From Brucella tritici (GTDB taxonomy: Bacteria; Pseudomonadota; Alphaproteobacteria; Rhizobiales; Rhizobiaceae), in assembly GCF_902825325.1 (NCBI RefSeq), contig NZ_CADEAR010000004.1, forward strand, positions 62,001 through 126,000: DNA of 64,000 nucleotides, given 5' to 3'. A program made the position numbers and the translations under genes. The notes under the pieces are model-generated. The model worked only from the letters and a program-made list of their open reading frames with translations, had not been told where the DNA came from and did no database searches. Below, one piece after another: positions 61,076-64,000 of the stretch. Each line of letters opens with the position of its first letter. Positions within the stretch are counted from its first letter, which is position 1.

Positions 61076-61945
61076 GTGACAGGCATGGCAGTGAGCAACA
61101 AAGCAAGCATTGACAAGCTTATGACGGAGCAAGTGCCGAACGACAGCCGGCATGCGCGTCAGCTCGTCCGGCGCCAGCAGATTGCGGAAACTGTAATGGC
61201 TGAAGGCTCGATGCGTATCGAGGACCTCACCGAACGGTTCGGCATCAGCCTGATGACAGCGCATCGCGACGTCGATGAACTGGTCAGCCGCGGCCTGTTT
61301 CGCAAGTCGCGCGGCATCGTGTCGGCTGCGCCCACAAGCCTGATCGAGGCAAGCGATCTTTATCGCGTTACCCGCCAGTCGGAAGAAAAGAAACTGATCG
61401 CCGAAGCTGCAATGCAGTTCGTTGAGCCGGGACAGGCCATTTTCTTCGATGATTCCACCACTGTTCTGCAAATGGTGCCGCATCTTCCGGGCAAGGGGCC
61501 GCTCACCGTCATTACAAACTCGCTGATTCTGATGAACGAAGTACGCGACATCAAGGATGTGACGCTGCTCGGTCTTGGCGGTCAGCTCTATAACTGGTGC
61601 AACGCATTCGTCGGCGGCATGACGATCCACGAAATTCGTCGTCTTCGCGCCGATGTGGCCTTCATTTCGATTGCAGCGATCACCGACGACCTCCTGTTTC
61701 ATCAATCACCGGAAATGGTGGAAACCAAGCGTGCCATGCTGGACTGCGCCGCCAAGCGCATTCTTCTTGCCGATCACACAAAATTCGAGCGCCGCGCTTT
61801 ACACAATTTCGGGGCGCTCAGCGACTTCGATGTCGTCATCGTGGATGAGGCTACGCCTTTCGCGCATATCGAGCGCATGGAGGCGCAAGGCATCAACGTG
61901 GTGGTTGCCCGCGCCAATGCCGGGACAGGCGGCAAGCAAGAATAG
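61076..61945 (+). CDS. DeoR-family transcriptional regulator (second)
   Basis: This is a 289-residue DeoR-type regulator with the HTH MRIEDLTERFGISLMTAHRDVDELVSRGLFRKSRGIV and a sugar-phosphate-responsive domain (QAIFFDDSTTVLQMVPHLPGKGPLTVITNSLILMNEV). The GTG at 61076 has AAGGGG at good spacing; an ATG three codons later is the alternative. It is related to, but clearly different from, the DeoR protein at 49927. It heads a module with a FGGY kinase and a GlpD-like flavoprotein, which it probably represses. Confidence 0.87.
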   Translation: MTGMAVSNKASIDKLMTEQVPNDSRHARQLVRRQQIAETVMAEGSMRIEDLTERFGISLMTAHRDVDELVSRGLFRKSRGIVSAAPTSLIEASDLYRVTRQSEEKKLIAEAAMQFVEPGQAIFFDDSTTVLQMVPHLPGKGPLTVITNSLILMNEVRDIKDVTLLGLGGQLYNWCNAFVGGMTIHEIRRLRADVAFISIAAITDDLLFHQSPEMVETKRAMLDCAAKRILLADHTKFERRALHNFGALSDFDVVIVDEATPFAHIERMEAQGINVVVARANAGTGGKQE

Positions 61946-61974
61946 CTCGCGCATATTTATCAGGAATACGATAC

Positions 61975-63489
61975 ATGCCCTCTCTGCTCGGAATCGACAG
62001 CGGACTGACCGTCACCAAAGCCGTACTGTTCGATATTGACGGAACCACCCTTGCCATTGCCCGCCGCCGCGTGGCGCAATCCTTTCCGCGCGCCCGCCAT
62101 GTCGAACGCGACATGGATGAATTCTGGACTGCAACGGCGGATGCTATTGCCGAAGCCATCGCTAAAGGCGGGCGACCTGCGTCCGACATTCTGGCCATTG
62201 CCACCACAGCGCATGGTGATGGCATCTATATGCTCGACAAGGATCGCCGTCCGCTTGGCGCAGGCATATTGTCTCTCGACAGCCGCGCCGTTGATGTTGC
62301 GGAGCGTTGGGTCAATAGCCCCGTTGCAGAGCAGGCCATAACCATCACCGGCCAGCTTCCCCATGCATCGGCACCATCCGCCATTCTGGCATGGGTGAAG
62401 GAAAACGAACCGGAACGCTTTGGCCGCATCGTGCATGTGATCGCCTGCAAGGACTGGCTGCGCTTTTGCCTGACCGGCGATGTCGGCACGGATCGCACCG
62501 AAGCCTCGACCTCCTTCACCGATGTCAACACGCAGGAATATTCGAAAGAAGCGCTCGCTCTTTTCGGGCTGGATGCGCTTTGGGACGCATTACCACCCAT
62601 GTCGCGTTCCGATGAAATCGTGGGTAGCGTTTCTGTCGAATGCGCACAACGTACAGGCCTCGTTGCCGGAACACCGGTTGTCGGTGGCTTGCACGATGTC
62701 ACCGCTTCAGCGCTTGGCGTCGGCGGGCTTGGCATCGGGACCGTTGCCGTGGTGGCCGGGACCTATTCCATCAACGAAACATTATCTTCCGAACCGCGTG
62801 TCGACAAAAGCTGGTTCTGCCGCAATGGTATTGCGCCGGGCGAATGGAACAATATGTCGATCTCGCCGGCGTCGACGGCCAATTACGACTGGTTCCTCGA
62901 CAAGCTCTGCCCGGCAGAACGGCGCGAGGCAGAGGAAACAGGGCGTTCCATCCACGACATGCTGCGCCCGGAAATCGATACGGCATTGGCGAAGCCTTCG
63001 ACGGCGATGTTCCATCCCTATCTCTTCGGCTCGCCCTATGGGGCGATGGCGAGCGGTGCGTTTTTCGGTCTGCGCGGCTGGCAGGATCGGGGCGATATGC
63101 TGCGCGCAATCTGGGAAGGCATTGCCTTCAATCATCGCATCCATGTTGATCACCTGAAGGACGGGTTTGCAATCTCCGCTGCGCGCCTCACCGGCGGCGT
63201 GTCGCGTAGCCCGGCTTTCGCGCAGATGTTTGCCAATGTGCTCGGCATGCCCGTTACCGTTACGGATACGGACGAGGCCGCCGCCTGGGGGGCTGCCCTT
63301 TGCGCTGGCAAGGGCGCAGGTGTCTTTGCCAATGTCTACAGCGACCCGCGCGATCTCGACGCCATAGGCCGCACCTATGAACCGGATGCAGCGCGAAGCG
63401 CGCTTTATGAAAAGCGCTATCAGCTTTTCAAGGAGATCGCATCTGCGCTTGGGCCGGTCTGGCCAAAGATCGAAGCTCTTGCGGATTGA
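61975..63489 (+). CDS. FGGY-family carbohydrate kinase (second polyol/pentulose kinase)
   Basis: This 504-residue kinase has the N-terminal LLGIDSGLTVTKAVLFDIDG phosphate loop, TTAHGDGIYML, CKDWLRFCLTGDVGTDRTEAS and HDVTASALGVGGLGIGTVAVVAGTYSINE. The C-terminal ISAARLTGGVSRSPAFAQMFANVLGMPV ATP-binding segment follows. It is a divergent paralogue of EryA. It could phosphorylate a pentulose or polyol such as a pentitol. The substrate cannot be assigned from sequence. It sits 29 bases after the DeoR gene. Confidence 0.88.
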   Translation: MPSLLGIDSGLTVTKAVLFDIDGTTLAIARRRVAQSFPRARHVERDMDEFWTATADAIAEAIAKGGRPASDILAIATTAHGDGIYMLDKDRRPLGAGILSLDSRAVDVAERWVNSPVAEQAITITGQLPHASAPSAILAWVKENEPERFGRIVHVIACKDWLRFCLTGDVGTDRTEASTSFTDVNTQEYSKEALALFGLDALWDALPPMSRSDEIVGSVSVECAQRTGLVAGTPVVGGLHDVTASALGVGGLGIGTVAVVAGTYSINETLSSEPRVDKSWFCRNGIAPGEWNNMSISPASTANYDWFLDKLCPAERREAEETGRSIHDMLRPEIDTALAKPSTAMFHPYLFGSPYGAMASGAFFGLRGWQDRGDMLRAIWEGIAFNHRIHVDHLKDGFAISAARLTGGVSRSPAFAQMFANVLGMPVTVTDTDEAAAWGAALCAGKGAGVFANVYSDPRDLDAIGRTYEPDAARSALYEKRYQLFKEIASALGPVWPKIEALAD

Positions 63490-63502
63490 AGGACAAGGCG
63501 CG

Positions 63503-64000
63503 ATGCGCCACAGACATAAAGACAGTAAGATGAATGACTTCGCAGGCAAGGCCGGAATGAAAAGCCGCATCGGACAACTGGAAGCCGAGGGCGTGGATGT
63601 GCTCATCCTTGGCGCTGGTGTCAACGGAGCGGGCCTCTATCGCGATCTTTGCGAGCAGGGCGTGAGCTGTCTCATCGTCGACAAGGCGGATTTCGGTTCA
63701 GGCACAAGTGCTGCGCCGTCGCGGCTTATCCATGGCGGCCTCAAATATCTGGAAACCGGTGAGTTCGGGCTTGTGGCCCAGTCCACACTGGAACGTAATC
63801 TGCTTTTGAAAAATGCGCCGCACAATGTCGAGCCGCTGCCGACTTTCATTCCTGTCTTCTCATGGACCAAGGGTATTACGGCGGCGTTGCGTACCCTATT
63901 TGGCTCGACGACCGCGCCGCGCAGCCGTGGCGCCGCGCTGATCAAGATCGGTCTGGCGCTTTACGATTATTTTGGTGCGCGCGAGCGCGTTATGCCGCGT
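63503..64000 (+). CDS. GlpD-like FAD glycerol-3-phosphate dehydrogenase (3' truncated by window edge)
   Basis: The first 166 codons of a flavoprotein of the glycerol-3-phosphate dehydrogenase family are present. The FAD motif DVLILGAGVNGAGLYRDLCEQG is near residues 32-53, followed by KADFGSGTSAAPSRLIHGGLKYLETGEFGLV, matching the same region of EryB. I use the ATG at 63503; a second ATG at 63530 is possible and would still include the FAD motif. With the kinase before it this repeats the kinase-plus-dehydrogenase pairing of eryA and eryB, so it probably oxidises a sugar alcohol phosphate. Confidence 0.85.
   Translation, partial: MRHRHKDSKMNDFAGKAGMKSRIGQLEAEGVDVLILGAGVNGAGLYRDLCEQGVSCLIVDKADFGSGTSAAPSRLIHGGLKYLETGEFGLVAQSTLERNLLLKNAPHNVEPLPTFIPVFSWTKGITAALRTLFGSTTAPRSRGAALIKIGLALYDYFGARERVMPR

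Noticed and set aside
1-64000. Mobile elements, prophage, CRISPR or toxin-antitoxin systems
   Set aside because: I found no transposase, integrase, phage structural gene, spaced repeat array or recognisable toxin pair in the window; the only repeats are the short intergenic elements listed.

Overview
The window looks like part of a replicon of a Brucella/Ochrobactrum-group alphaproteobacterium (Rhizobiales). The main evidence is a complete erythritol locus in the order known from Brucella: eryA-B-C-D, a deoR-type gene, tpiA2 and rpiB, divergent from an eryEFG ABC transporter. A NarK-fusion/narGHJI nitrate respiration operon, a pseudoazurin-nnrS pair and Rhizobiales-type dispersed repeats agree with this. 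I saw no rRNA, tRNA, IS element, prophage or CRISPR array. Both edges cut genes: a phosphoketolase at the left and an FAD glycerol-3-phosphate dehydrogenase-like gene at the right.

Left to right. (1) 1-5.4 kb: the phosphoketolase C-terminus, then a TAXI-type TRAP transporter (binding protein, fused 4TM/12TM permease, DUF1850 protein). (2) 5.6-13 kb: a tightly coupled extracellular polysaccharide operon with UDP-glucuronate decarboxylase, UDP-glucose 4-epimerase, a membrane family 2 glycosyltransferase, UDP-glucose dehydrogenase, and a GH26-like secreted glycosidase between two DUF995 proteins. (3) 13-15.5 kb: two small secreted proteins around an AraC regulator. (4) 15.6-21.4 kb: a lipid locus matching the poorly characterised E. 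coli ynbABCD set, extended by a PlsC acyltransferase and a small membrane protein. (5) 21.4-34.5 kb: a phytase-esterase-like secreted protein, then an FNR-family regulator divergent from narK-narG-narH-narJ-narI-parvulin-DUF2478, with two perfect FNR-type boxes between them. (6) 34.5-42.1 kb: a catabolic island (GntR, DapA-family lyase/deaminase, Ldh2-family reductase, LysR, family 5 binding protein, D-amino-acid-oxidase-type flavoprotein, RidA) that fits hydroxyproline or D-amino acid use. (7) 42.2-44 kb: pseudoazurin and NnrS behind a third FNR-type box. (8) 44.4-48.6 kb: tkt-fbp-fba, a Calvin-type sugar phosphate trio without RuBisCO. (9) 48.7-60.9 kb: the erythritol locus. (10) 61-64 kb: a second DeoR / FGGY kinase / glycerol-3-phosphate dehydrogenase-like module.

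Regions 8 and 9 make sense together. Erythritol is imported by EryEFG, phosphorylated by EryA, oxidised by EryB and isomerised by EryC, TpiA2 and RpiB to erythrose 4-phosphate. Transketolase, aldolase and fructose bisphosphatase can take that into hexose phosphates. An ATAACAT-type motif recurs upstream of tkt, the deoR-tpiA2-rpiB unit and both arms of the ery divergent promoter, which suggests one shared regulator. Regions 5 and 7 are linked in the same way by TTGAT-N4-ATCAA boxes.

The least understood parts are the ynb-like lipid locus, the polysaccharide operon and a 32-codon open reading frame with a strong ribosome binding site just upstream of the ery transporter.
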